Positions 1 through 6,806 of a stretch of DNA of 12,222 nucleotides are shown here, piece after piece. The stretch is from JBCDCP01 sp039181495. GTDB taxonomy: Bacteria > Pseudomonadota > Alphaproteobacteria > Rhizobiales > Tepidamorphaceae. The stretch's first letter is position 1. Each line of letters starts with the position of its first letter. The stretch is taken from assembly GCA_039181495.1 (NCBI GenBank), contig JBCDCP010000090.1, positions 1 through 12,222 of the forward strand. Reading direction: 5' to 3'. A program made the position numbers and the translations under genes. The notes under the pieces are model-generated. The model searched no databases. It worked only from the letters and a program-made list of their open reading frames with translations, and was not told the origin of the DNA.

Positions 1-135
1 ATTGCCTTCCACATGCAGAGTTCGCTGAACTGGAGCCTTGCGGCAGCGCTGGGCGGATTGCTGCTGGCCTCGGTTCTGGTCCTGTACTGGCTCTACAACC
101 GGCTTGTCGGCATCGACAAGCTCAAATTCGGATAG
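1..135 (+). CDS. ABC transporter permease, PotB-like, C-terminal end only
   Basis: Frame 1 is open from the left edge and gives 44 residues before a TAG stop, beginning IAFHMQSSLN and ending GIDKLKFG. It contains one hydrophobic helix (about residues 11-32) followed by a short basic cytoplasmic tail. This is what the last transmembrane segment and tail of an inner-membrane ABC permease look like. Only 4 bp separate its stop from the ATG of the next permease, so the two are almost certainly co-transcribed and translationally coupled. Polyamine-type importers carry two different permeases in the order PotB then PotC. I therefore infer that this is the PotB-like partner; the fragment alone does not show the family. 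The ATPase and binding-protein genes probably lie to the left, outside the window. Confidence 0.75.
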   Translation: MAFHMQSSLNWSLAAALGGLLLASVLVLYWLYNRLVGIDKLKFG

Positions 136-139
136 CGCC

Positions 140-1051
140 ATGGCAGTCCCGTCCTACGCATCACCGCTCGAGCGCACCTGGTATTACGCCTTCCGCGTGA
201 TCTGCGTCGCGATTTTCGTCTTCCTGATCGCGCCGATCCTGATCATCATGCCGCTGTCGTTCAACGTGGAGCCGTATTTCTCCTTCACTGAGGGCATGAT
301 GTCCTTGGATCCGGATGCCTATTCCACGCGCTGGTATGAGGACATCGTCCGTAATGGCATGGCGGCCCCCGACGCGGAATTCGGATGGGCCTGGTTCAAC
401 GACATGTGGAACAATGCCCAGTGGATCCGCTCGTTCCGCAACTCCTTCTTCATCGCCATTTGCGCGACTGTGCTGGCGACAGCACTCGGAACGCTCGCTG
501 CATTGGGCCTTTCGCGGCCGGAAATGCCGGCGCGTGCGATGATCACCTCGATCCTGATTTCGCCGATGATCGTGCCGCTTGTGATCACCGCAACGGGCAT
601 GTTCTTCTTCTACTCAGACGTCGGTCTGGCCAAGACCTATCTCGGAGTCATCCTCGCTCACACAACGCTCGGGATTCCCTTCGTGATCATCACGGTCACC
701 GCCACTTTGGTGGGTTTTGACCGGTCGCTCATCCGGGCTTCGAACAATCTCGGTGCTGACCAGACCACGACATTCTTCAAGGTCATCATGCCGCTGATCC
801 TGCCCGGCATGATCTCCGGCGCGCTGTTTGCCTTCATAACATCGCTGGATGAGGTTGTGGTCGTGCTGTTCCTGGCCGATGTCGAGCAGCGGACGATCCC
901 GCGGCAGATGTGGTCGGGTATCCGCGAGCAAATCTCACCTACGATCCTCGCTGTTGCGACGATCCTGGTGCTGATCTCGATCGCCCTTCTGACGACGGTC
1001 GAACTGCTCCGCCGTCGCTCCGAGCGGCTGCGCGGCGTGCGGCCGACATAG
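140..1051 (+). CDS. ABC transporter permease, PotC-like (spermidine/putrescine-type family)
   Basis: This is a complete 303-residue inner-membrane permease of an importer in the polyamine/opine/iron family (binding-protein-dependent transport inner membrane component). Hydrophobic segments lie at about residues 15-38, 99-124, 133-157, 165-190, 221-243 and 267-290, giving the usual six helices. The cytoplasmic EAA-type loop that docks on the ATPase is visible at about 199-222 (RASNNLGAD, then VIMPLILPG). The frame is open further upstream to 38, but that stretch overlaps the previous permease. I chose the ATG at 140 because it lies 4 bp after the upstream stop and starts a normal N-terminus; no strong ribosome site is needed if translation is coupled. 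The external loop between helices 1 and 2 (about 42-98) is long and rich in Trp and acidic residues. The substrate cannot be read from the permease. The adjoining creatinase gene makes creatine or a related guanidino compound a possibility, with polyamines the default family guess. Confidence 0.88.
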   Translation: MAVPSYASPLERTWYYAFRVICVAIFVFLIAPILIIMPLSFNVEPYFSFTEGMMSLDPDAYSTRWYEDIVRNGMAAPDAEFGWAWFNDMWNNAQWIRSFRNSFFIAICATVLATALGTLAALGLSRPEMPARAMITSILISPMIVPLVITATGMFFFYSDVGLAKTYLGVILAHTTLGIPFVIITVTATLVGFDRSLIRASNNLGADQTTTFFKVIMPLILPGMISGALFAFITSLDEVVVVLFLADVEQRTIPRQMWSGIREQISPTILAVATILVLISIALLTTVELLRRRSERLRGVRPT

Positions 1052-1057
1052 CCGATT

Positions 1058-1083
1058 TGCTCAGGCCGCAATCGGCCTGAGCA
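1058..1083. terminator. Strong hairpin between convergent genes, possible bidirectional terminator
   Basis: A perfect 11-bp inverted repeat (TGCTCAGGCCG at 1058-1068, CGGCCTGAGCA at 1073-1083) flanks a 4-base CAAT loop. It sits 7 bp after the permease stop and 34 bp beyond the creatinase stop on the other strand, the right place to end both transcripts. No T-run follows on either strand, so it is not a textbook intrinsic terminator. It may instead stabilise 3' ends or act with Rho. Confidence 0.5.
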
Positions 1084-1117
1084 TCAGACCTCCGCTCAAT
1101 GCGTCACCGGAAACACG

Positions 1118-2332
1118 TTAGCCGCCAATGATGTTGTGCTCCGGCCCATAGGGAAAGCCGGTGATGTTGGTTGCACCATCGGCGGTGACCACCAGAATGT
1201 CATGCTCGCGATAGCCGCCCGCACCGGGTTGTCCTTCCGGGATCGTCAGCATCGGCTCCATTGAAACCACCATGTTGGGTTCCAGCACCGTGTCGATGTC
1301 TTCGCGCAGCTCAAGGCCAGCCTCGCGGCCGTAGTAGTGAGACAGCACGCCGAAAGAGTGCCCATAGCCGAAGGTTCGGTACTGCAGCAGATCGCGCTCC
1401 TCGAACAGCGCGTTGATCTCCGCACAGATATCCGAACAGCGCATGCGGGGCTTGATCAGCGACAGACCGAGTTCATGCGCGGCCACATTGGCCTCCCAGA
1501 TTTTCAGCGAGGCAGCATCGCAGGTCTCGACAAACAGCGTCCGTTCAAGGGCTGTGTAATAGCCGTTGATCATCGGGAAGGTGTTGAGGCTGAGGATGTC
1601 GCCATGTTGCAGCGCCCGGCTGGTCACCGGGTTGTGCGCCCCATCTGTATTGAGACCTGACTGAAACCACACCCATGTGTCGCGATACTCGGCATCTGGG
1701 AACCGTTCGGCGATTGCCAGTTCCATCGCATCGCGTCCTGCCATGGCCACATCGATCTCGCGCGTGCCGGGCCGGATCGCATCACGTATGGCCGCACCAC
1801 CGATGTCACAGATATTGGCGCCGGCGGTGATCAGCGTGATCTCGGCGTCCGATTTCACCATGCGTTGCTGCATGGCCACCGGCGCAATGTCGATGACTTC
1901 AGGATCGCCAAGAAACTCTGCGAGCTTGTCTCGTTGCTGCAGCGTCAGGTGGTCACCCTCGATGCCGACCCGGCGGGCGTTTCCCAGGATCGACTTGACC
2001 GCACGCCAGAAATTGTCGCGCTGCCAATCGGTGTAGACGAGATTCTCGCATGCCGAACGCCGTGCCGGTTGTCCGAAATCGATATTGGCCGACACTGTCA
2101 CGGCCCGATCCTGCGTCACGACACAGGCGTAAGGACGGCCGAAAGCGCAGTAGAGAAAGCCCGAATAATAGGCGATGCCATGCATCGATGTGAGCACAAC
2201 TGCCGGCACATCCTGCGCCTGCATGATGGCCCGTAGCCCTGCGCGCCTTGCATCATATTCCGACTGCGCAAAAGGCAGTTTGGCCTTTGGGCCGTTGTCG
2301 ACGTCGAAGAAATCCGGGCGTTCCGCACTCAT
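1118..2332 (-). CDS. Creatinase (creatine amidinohydrolase, EC 3.5.3.3)
   Basis: This enzyme hydrolyses creatine to sarcosine and urea in the cytoplasm. The 404-residue product has the length of Pseudomonas creatinase (about 403) and matches it closely from memory along its whole length. It has an N-terminal creatinase domain (about 1-155) and a C-terminal pita-bread domain of peptidase family M24 (about 160-400). The known active-site residues are present one position later than in the P. putida enzyme: His233 in GAHNP, Glu263 in ALERTLF and Glu359 in SMEPM. The substrate-pocket residues Phe64, Arg66 and Arg336 are also present. The M24 metal ligands are replaced, as expected for creatinase and unlike prolidase or methionine aminopeptidase. 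An AAGGG ribosome site lies 8 bases before the ATG. The gene is convergent with the ABC permeases and divergent from the AsmA gene. No sarcosine oxidase, creatininase or urease gene is visible here. Confidence 0.95.
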   Translation of the reverse strand: MSAERPDFFDVDNGPKAKLPFAQSEYDARRAGLRAIMQAQDVPAVVLTSMHGIAYYSGFLYCAFGRPYACVVTQDRAVTVSANIDFGQPARRSACENLVYTDWQRDNFWRAVKSILGNARRVGIEGDHLTLQQRDKLAEFLGDPEVIDIAPVAMQQRMVKSDAEITLITAGANICDIGGAAIRDAIRPGTREIDVAMAGRDAMELAIAERFPDAEYRDTWVWFQSGLNTDGAHNPVTSRALQHGDILSLNTFPMINGYYTALERTLFVETCDAASLKIWEANVAAHELGLSLIKPRMRCSDICAEINALFEERDLLQYRTFGYGHSFGVLSHYYGREAGLELREDIDTVLEPNMVVSMEPMLTIPEGQPGAGGYREHDILVVTADGATNITGFPYGPEHNIIGG

Positions 2333-2608
2333 TGCTGTTTCCCTTTGGTCTCATTTCGGGATTTGCGCGCGGCATTCCCCTTTTTCGCCTTATCGGCGAG
2401 CTAACACGGGTCTTGCGGCGGCGAAAGAAAAAGGTACGGCTAGAACGGAACTCGATGATGCGTGTTGGCATGGCACATGCGCCAGGACGCGTTAGTCTGA
2501 CAATCGCGATGGCGCGATTCTCACACCCTTGGGTTGACGATCGATGCGTCCCAAACGGAGCTGATACAGGCCGCCCTATGAGACACCGCACATGAGACGG
2601 ACAATCAC
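2333..2608. promoter_or_regulatory. Divergent intergenic region between creatinase and AsmA genes
   Basis: These 276 bp must hold the 5' ends of both the leftward creatinase gene and the rightward asmA-like gene, unless either is read from farther away. I see no convincing -35/-10 pair. A TTGACG at 2534-2539 (plus strand) could be a -35, but nothing like a -10 follows at 16-18 bp. Structures seen are a perfect 7-bp inverted repeat at 2502-2519, a small inverted repeat GCATG/CATGC at 2468-2480, and a hairpin TCGCC-TTATC-GGCGA at 2385-2399. The last lies in the likely creatinase leader. No credible small gene is present. Confidence 0.5.
2502..2519. repeat. Perfect inverted repeat, possible operator
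   Basis: AATCGCG (2502-2508) and CGCGATT (2513-2519) are exact reverse complements separated by ATGG. The 18-bp element lies about 90 bp before the asmA-like start and about 170 bp before the creatinase start on the other strand. Its size and symmetry suit a dimeric regulator, but a chance repeat or a small RNA hairpin is equally possible. It matches no operator I can name. Confidence 0.3.
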
Positions 2609-5600
2609 ATGATCCGTCTGGTCGCCACGATCCTCGCCATCATCATCGGATTGCCGGTACTGGCACTGATGGTCCTGCCGCTTTTCGTTTCGACGGATGC
2701 GGTCAAGGCCGAAGTCGCCCGCCAGGTTCAGCTCGCCACCGGCTGGCAGCTGGGCATTCGCGATATTGGTCTTGGCGGCAGCTTTGCCGGTCTCAAGCTG
2801 GAAGCCCGCGGTATGCAACTGGCCACCGCCCAAGGCCAGCCCATGGCCGGCATCGATACCGCGCGGATTACTGTCTCCCCCTTCTCGATCCTGTCAGGCA
2901 ATGTTCGCGTCACCGGCATCACGGTGCTGTCGCCGGACATCCTGTTCGAAAGCCGGCCCGATGGCAGCCTCAACTGGTCGATTGATGGCGCGGTTGTGGA
3001 TCCTGAAGCCGCTCTTCAGGAAGGTGCCACCACCGACGCACCTGATTTGTCGCGGCTGACAATCGATACGGTCAGCGTAACCGGTGGACGGATCACGTTG
3101 CGGGACGCGGAAACCGGCGCTGAACGGTTCGTTGAAGATCTGGAGTTGAGCGCCACCGGCAGCACGGGTTTGCGTGAATTGGCCTTGGATGGAAGCGCCA
3201 ACTTCTCCGACCGCCCGATCGGTCTCACGGGTCAGCTTGACGCACTGCCCGATTTCCTTGAGGGGCGGACCACCGCGGCACAACTCAACCTGACGACGGA
3301 CTTTCTCGGCGCGCGGTTCCAGGGTCAGCTCTCGGGCGGACAATCGGCAACGCTTAACGGCGATGTTGCCATTGGCTCGTCGCGGCTGGCCGATCTGCTG
3401 ATCTGGCTATCCGGCGCGCCTGGCACCTACATGCCGGTGGATGCGATCGACATCACAGCAAGCGTAGGCGCATCGCGTGAGGGCGTTTCACTGACCCAGT
3501 TTCGCGGTGAGGTCGGCGGCGCCCCCATCAGCGGTGATTTCGTTGTCGCATTGGGCGGTGAGCGCCCCTCGCTTGACGCCGAGATCAATGTTGAGCGGTT
3601 GACTATCCCGTTGCCGCAGCCAGCAACAGATGAAGCTGGCGGCGGCGAGACAGCCGGTGCATCGGCGCTTGATACACCAATCGATCTGAGCCCGCTGACC
3701 CGCGCCGATGCCCGCGTCGTTTTGCGGGCGGGCACGGTCACCATTGGTGAGCACGTGCTCAGCCCCGTCGCTCTTGGCGCTTCGTTGGTTGATGGCCGCC
3801 TTGATGTGGCGCTGTCTGAGATGGCGATTGCCGGTGGACGCGCCTCGGGTAGCGTGTCGCTCGATGGCCGTTCCGGTGTGCCGGTGGCCCAGGCGACCAT
3901 CATGAGTACCGACCTTGATCTGGCGGCACTGCGCGATATCGCAGGAAGCCCGGCTGACATCTCCGGTCGCATCGATGCAAAGATCGGCATAGCCGGGCAG
4001 GGCCAGACGCCCCGCCAGATGCGTGACAGCTTCAATGCCGCCGGCAAACTGGCCTTGCGCGATGGCGCCATGGGCGGCTTGCCGTTGACCGAGACATTCA
4101 ACAATCCTGATGCCAACCGGATTTCTGGCGTGTCGCTCAACGCCGAGTTTGACTCGCTGGTCGATCCGGTAGACGCCACCGGTGGTTTCACCTTTCTTGG
4201 TGAGACCTTCAATATGGCGGCGCAGATCGCCCCGCGCGGCATTCTGGCTGGCGGAGATAGCCGTGCGGCGGTATCGCTAGCCTCGAACCGGGTGTCCGCG
4301 CGTCTGTCAGGCACGGTCAATCCTGCTGGTGCTGAGCTTGACGGACGGCTTGCGGTCGAAACGCCATCGCTGCGTGGCCTCATGGCGTGGATCGGCAGGC
4401 CGCTGGAAGCTGGTATCGGTCTTGAAGCCTTTGCCTTTGATGGCGATCTCGCGATCTCTCCTGAGGCAATCTCGTTTTCCAATGCAGCGATTGCACTGGA
4501 TGGGTCCTCGGGGCGCGGCAATGGCCGTATCGCGCTTGGCGATCGCCCCTCAATTACGGCCCAGCTTGCCCTCGACCGGCTTTTGCTCGACCCCTATCTC
4601 GGCAATCGGTCTGGCTCCGGAAGCCGGACATCGGGCTGGAGCCGCGAGCCGCTCGATCTCTCGGGACTGCGCAGTTTTGACGCTGATCTGGATCTTTCTG
4701 CCCGAGAAATCGTCTGGGGCCAGATACGCACAGGACAGACCAGTCTTAGTGTCCAGGTGACGGGAGGTCGATTGCAGGCCGATCTCACCCAGATGGCGCT
4801 CTATGAAGGCAGCGGCAATGGCTTTGTTTTGCTCGACGGGTCGGGTCGAACGCCAGGACTTCAGTCCGAATTGCGGTTGCAGGGCATGTCGGCCTTTCCG
4901 CTTCTGCGCGATGTGGCGGGCTTCAGCTATATCGAGGGGCGCGCTGCACTGAACATGAACATCAGCTCTGTCGGGGGCAGCCAACTCGAGCTGATGCAGA
5001 ATCTGTCAGGCAATGGCGGATTTGCCATTCGCGATGGTGCGATCAGAGGCATCAACATCCCGCAGATGATGCGCGGCCTCACACTCGATGTTCTTCTGGG
5101 GTGGTCGCCCAATCCATCGGCAAAGACAGATTTTGCAGAATTTACTGGCACTTATCGGATTGATCGCGGCATCCTGACCAACAATGATCTGCAGCTATTC
5201 GGGCCGCTGATCCGGATGACCGGCGCTGGCACGGTCGATATTCCCAATCGGACGCTGAACTATCGCGTCGATCCCAGGCTGGTGACGACGCTGCAGGGCC
5301 AGGGCGGGCGGCGCGACATCCAGGGCTTTGCTGTGCCCATCATCATCAGCGGCTCATGGGACAATCCGCGCATCTATCCCGAGATCGACGGCATTCTGGA
5401 GAACCCGCAACTGGCGTTGCAGCAACTGCGCCAGATGGGCGGAGGCATCTTCGACACCTTGCTGCAGGGCGGCGGCAACCTTGAACAGGGCATTCAGGAC
5501 GGCATCCAGGGCATTCTCGGTCAGCAGGTCGGCGTGCCGGGAGCGGATGGGATAGGGCAGGGCGTCAACAGCCTTATTCAGGATGGCCGGGTCAACACCG

Positions 5601-5785
5601 ATCAGGCGATCCAGCAAGGCACCCAGATCCTCAACAACTTCATCGGCGGTGGCCAGCAGCAGCCTGCGCCTGCACAACAACCGTTGCAGGGGCAGCCAGC
5701 ACCCCAGCAGGCGCCGCAACCCACGCCCGAAGAGGAGCTGCAGAACCAGGTGGAAGGCCTGTTCAACAACCTGTTCAATCGCTGA
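2609..5785 (+). CDS. AsmA family envelope protein
   Basis: This 1058-residue protein starts with one hydrophobic segment (about 5-26) that should anchor it in the inner membrane with the rest in the periplasm. The next 100 or so residues are typical of the AsmA N-terminus: a VKAEV helix, then the region around residues 45-110 ending in FESRPDGSLNW. The middle is a long series of short beta-strand units rich in Gly, Ala, Ser, Leu and Asp. The C-terminal AsmA region (about 640-930) includes FAIRDGAIRGINIPQMMRGL near residue 804. AsmA proteins resemble bridge-like lipid carriers and affect outer-membrane assembly and lipid balance; the exact role here is an inference. The last 130 residues are unusual: a Gly/Ile/Gln-rich stretch, then a Gln/Pro/Ala-rich linker (about 1014-1040), then a short amphipathic end ELQNQVEGLFNNLFNR. 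A weak purine-rich site lies before the ATG. No other gene shares its direction nearby, so it is probably transcribed alone. Confidence 0.92.
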   Translation: MIRLVATILAIIIGLPVLALMVLPLFVSTDAVKAEVARQVQLATGWQLGIRDIGLGGSFAGLKLEARGMQLATAQGQPMAGIDTARITVSPFSILSGNVRVTGITVLSPDILFESRPDGSLNWSIDGAVVDPEAALQEGATTDAPDLSRLTIDTVSVTGGRITLRDAETGAERFVEDLELSATGSTGLRELALDGSANFSDRPIGLTGQLDALPDFLEGRTTAAQLNLTTDFLGARFQGQLSGGQSATLNGDVAIGSSRLADLLIWLSGAPGTYMPVDAIDITASVGASREGVSLTQFRGEVGGAPISGDFVVALGGERPSLDAEINVERLTIPLPQPATDEAGGGETAGASALDTPIDLSPLTRADARVVLRAGTVTIGEHVLSPVALGASLVDGRLDVALSEMAIAGGRASGSVSLDGRSGVPVAQATIMSTDLDLAALRDIAGSPADISGRIDAKIGIAGQGQTPRQMRDSFNAAGKLALRDGAMGGLPLTETFNNPDANRISGVSLNAEFDSLVDPVDATGGFTFLGETFNMAAQIAPRGILAGGDSRAAVSLASNRVSARLSGTVNPAGAELDGRLAVETPSLRGLMAWIGRPLEAGIGLEAFAFDGDLAISPEAISFSNAAIALDGSSGRGNGRIALGDRPSITAQLALDRLLLDPYLGNRSGSGSRTSGWSREPLDLSGLRSFDADLDLSAREIVWGQIRTGQTSLSVQVTGGRLQADLTQMALYEGSGNGFVLLDGSGRTPGLQSELRLQGMSAFPLLRDVAGFSYIEGRAALNMNISSVGGSQLELMQNLSGNGGFAIRDGAIRGINIPQMMRGLTLDVLLGWSPNPSAKTDFAEFTGTYRIDRGILTNNDLQLFGPLIRMTGAGTVDIPNRTLNYRVDPRLVTTLQGQGGRRDIQGFAVPIIISGSWDNPRIYPEIDGILENPQLALQQLRQMGGGIFDTLLQGGGNLEQGIQDGIQGILGQQVGVPGADGIGQGVNSLIQDGRVNTDQAIQQGTQILNNFIGGGQQQPAPAQQPLQGQPAPQQAPQPTPEEELQNQVEGLFNNLFNR

Positions 5786-5957
5786 ACGCAGGACGGCAAT
5801 TCAGCTTGAATCTGAATCAGAACATGAAGTGAATCAGGGTGTGAAGGCGCTGACTCACGCTTCCCATCATCAGGCTTAAAATATTGTTTTTAAAACATTA
5901 TTGGTCTGGATGGTTTGGGCGGGGTGAATCGCTCCAACACGTTCCACCATGCGCCGT
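5786..5957. other. Convergent intergenic region with an AT-rich patch
   Basis: These 172 bp separate the ends of the AsmA gene and the minus-strand ClpP-like gene. They contain a 6-bp inverted repeat ATTCAG/CTGAAT (5799-5817) and a direct repeat GAATCAG at about 5814 and 5831. An AT-rich island (about 5876-5902) includes TGTTTT-T-AAAACA at 5885-5897. The island is much richer in A and T than its surroundings. It could take part in transcription ending, but no stable hairpin with a T-run is evident. No gene is seen. Confidence 0.4.
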
Positions 5958-6806
5958 TCAACTGTTTTCTTGGCCTTCGATCTCCGTTGCGAGCTTGAGC
6001 GTTTCGAGTTCCTCGGCGGTAAAGAAATAGACCTGCTCTTTCGGGGTTCGCATGGCGTAGGTCCAGACAAGCGGGTCAATCTCCAGCGCCTTGAGCAGGT
6101 CCTGAATCTCGGCGGCAATCTGCTGCGCCTGATCGACGCCGTCCTGCAGCGAGCCGAAAATGCCGGGCGCGGGGTAGGCACGATGGACACCCACCCAGGC
6201 GTCATTATGGGCCAGCCGTTCTGCACCGCCGGCAAACACCAGCGGGCAGGATGAGGCGCAATAATGGTCTTCCGGCACCCGTGTCGTCAGGCCGGCATCA
6301 CGGATCTTTTGCGCTAGTGCGATAGCCTCCTGAACCACACCGCCAGGCGAGTGAAGTTCCAGCGTCAGCGTTTCCGCCTCATCCTCAGGCAGTCCCGACA
6401 GAAAGCGGTCAAAACTGGCGGCCGTTCCCGGCGCAATCGTGCCATGCGCGCGGATCGTTTCGCCATCACGCACAAAATCCATTGGCTGCGTTTCGCGGGT
6501 GCCGGCTCTGCGCAGAGCATTGGGAATATCGCGCCCCGGGGCGACGGGCCGGGTCGTCGGCAGATAGGGGCGGATCTGATCTCCGATGCTTGGCCGTGCC
6601 ATGGTCACAGGATCGGCGATTTCTGCAGACCGGTTCTCACGCGCCAGGGACCAGACATCGAGCGCGATCATGACAACCGCCGATGCCGCCACCAAAGCCA
6701 GCGCGACGACTGGTAGGAAAGCGGTTTCCACCACCGACCGACGCGCGACCCGGCCAATGGCCTCCGCACCGCCGGATAGACCGTCGCGGTTGAGCCGCAA
6801 GCTCAT
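5958..6806 (-). CDS. Membrane-anchored ClpP-fold serine protease-like protein
   Basis: The 282-residue product has a basic N-terminus, one hydrophobic helix (about 28-50) and a soluble domain (about 105-275) probably on the periplasmic side. The domain resembles the ClpP/crotonase fold of predicted periplasmic proteins of the COG3904 type. It has a strand plus LHSPGGVVQEA (151-161), which corresponds to the ClpP oxyanion-loop region, then CASSCPLVFAGG (183-194) and VGVHRAY (205-211). Ser185 and His208 are 23 residues apart, close to the 25 between the ClpP catalytic Ser and His. I infer that they are the catalytic pair; the third residue is not assignable by eye. Cys183 and Cys187 bracket the serine and could form a disulfide in the periplasm. 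The ATG overlaps the stop of the upstream membrane-protein gene by 4 bp (ATGA), which implies coupled translation and a shared role. Substrate unknown. Confidence 0.78.
   Translation of the reverse strand: MSLRLNRDGLSGGAEAIGRVARRSVVETAFLPVVALALVAASAVVMIALDVWSLARENRSAEIADPVTMARPSIGDQIRPYLPTTRPVAPGRDIPNALRRAGTRETQPMDFVRDGETIRAHGTIAPGTAASFDRFLSGLPEDEAETLTLELHSPGGVVQEAIALAQKIRDAGLTTRVPEDHYCASSCPLVFAGGAERLAHNDAWVGVHRAYPAPGIFGSLQDGVDQAQQIAAEIQDLLKALEIDPLVWTYAMRTPKEQVYFFTAEELETLKLATEIEGQENS

Noticed and set aside
38..139. Upstream extension of the PotC-like permease to an ATG at 38
   Set aside because: It would overlap the preceding permease out of frame, and its sequence does not resemble a permease N-terminus; the ATG at 140 does.
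2534..2567. Promoter TTGACG ... TGATAC before the AsmA gene
   Set aside because: The spacing is 22 bp, too long for a normal sigma-70-type promoter, and the -10 match is poor.
3427..4521. Long minus-strand open frame (364 codons) opposite the AsmA gene
   Set aside because: Its translation is rich in Ser, Pro, Arg and Ala with no recognisable domain. The plus-strand frame is a clear AsmA protein, and long antisense frames are common in GC-rich genes.
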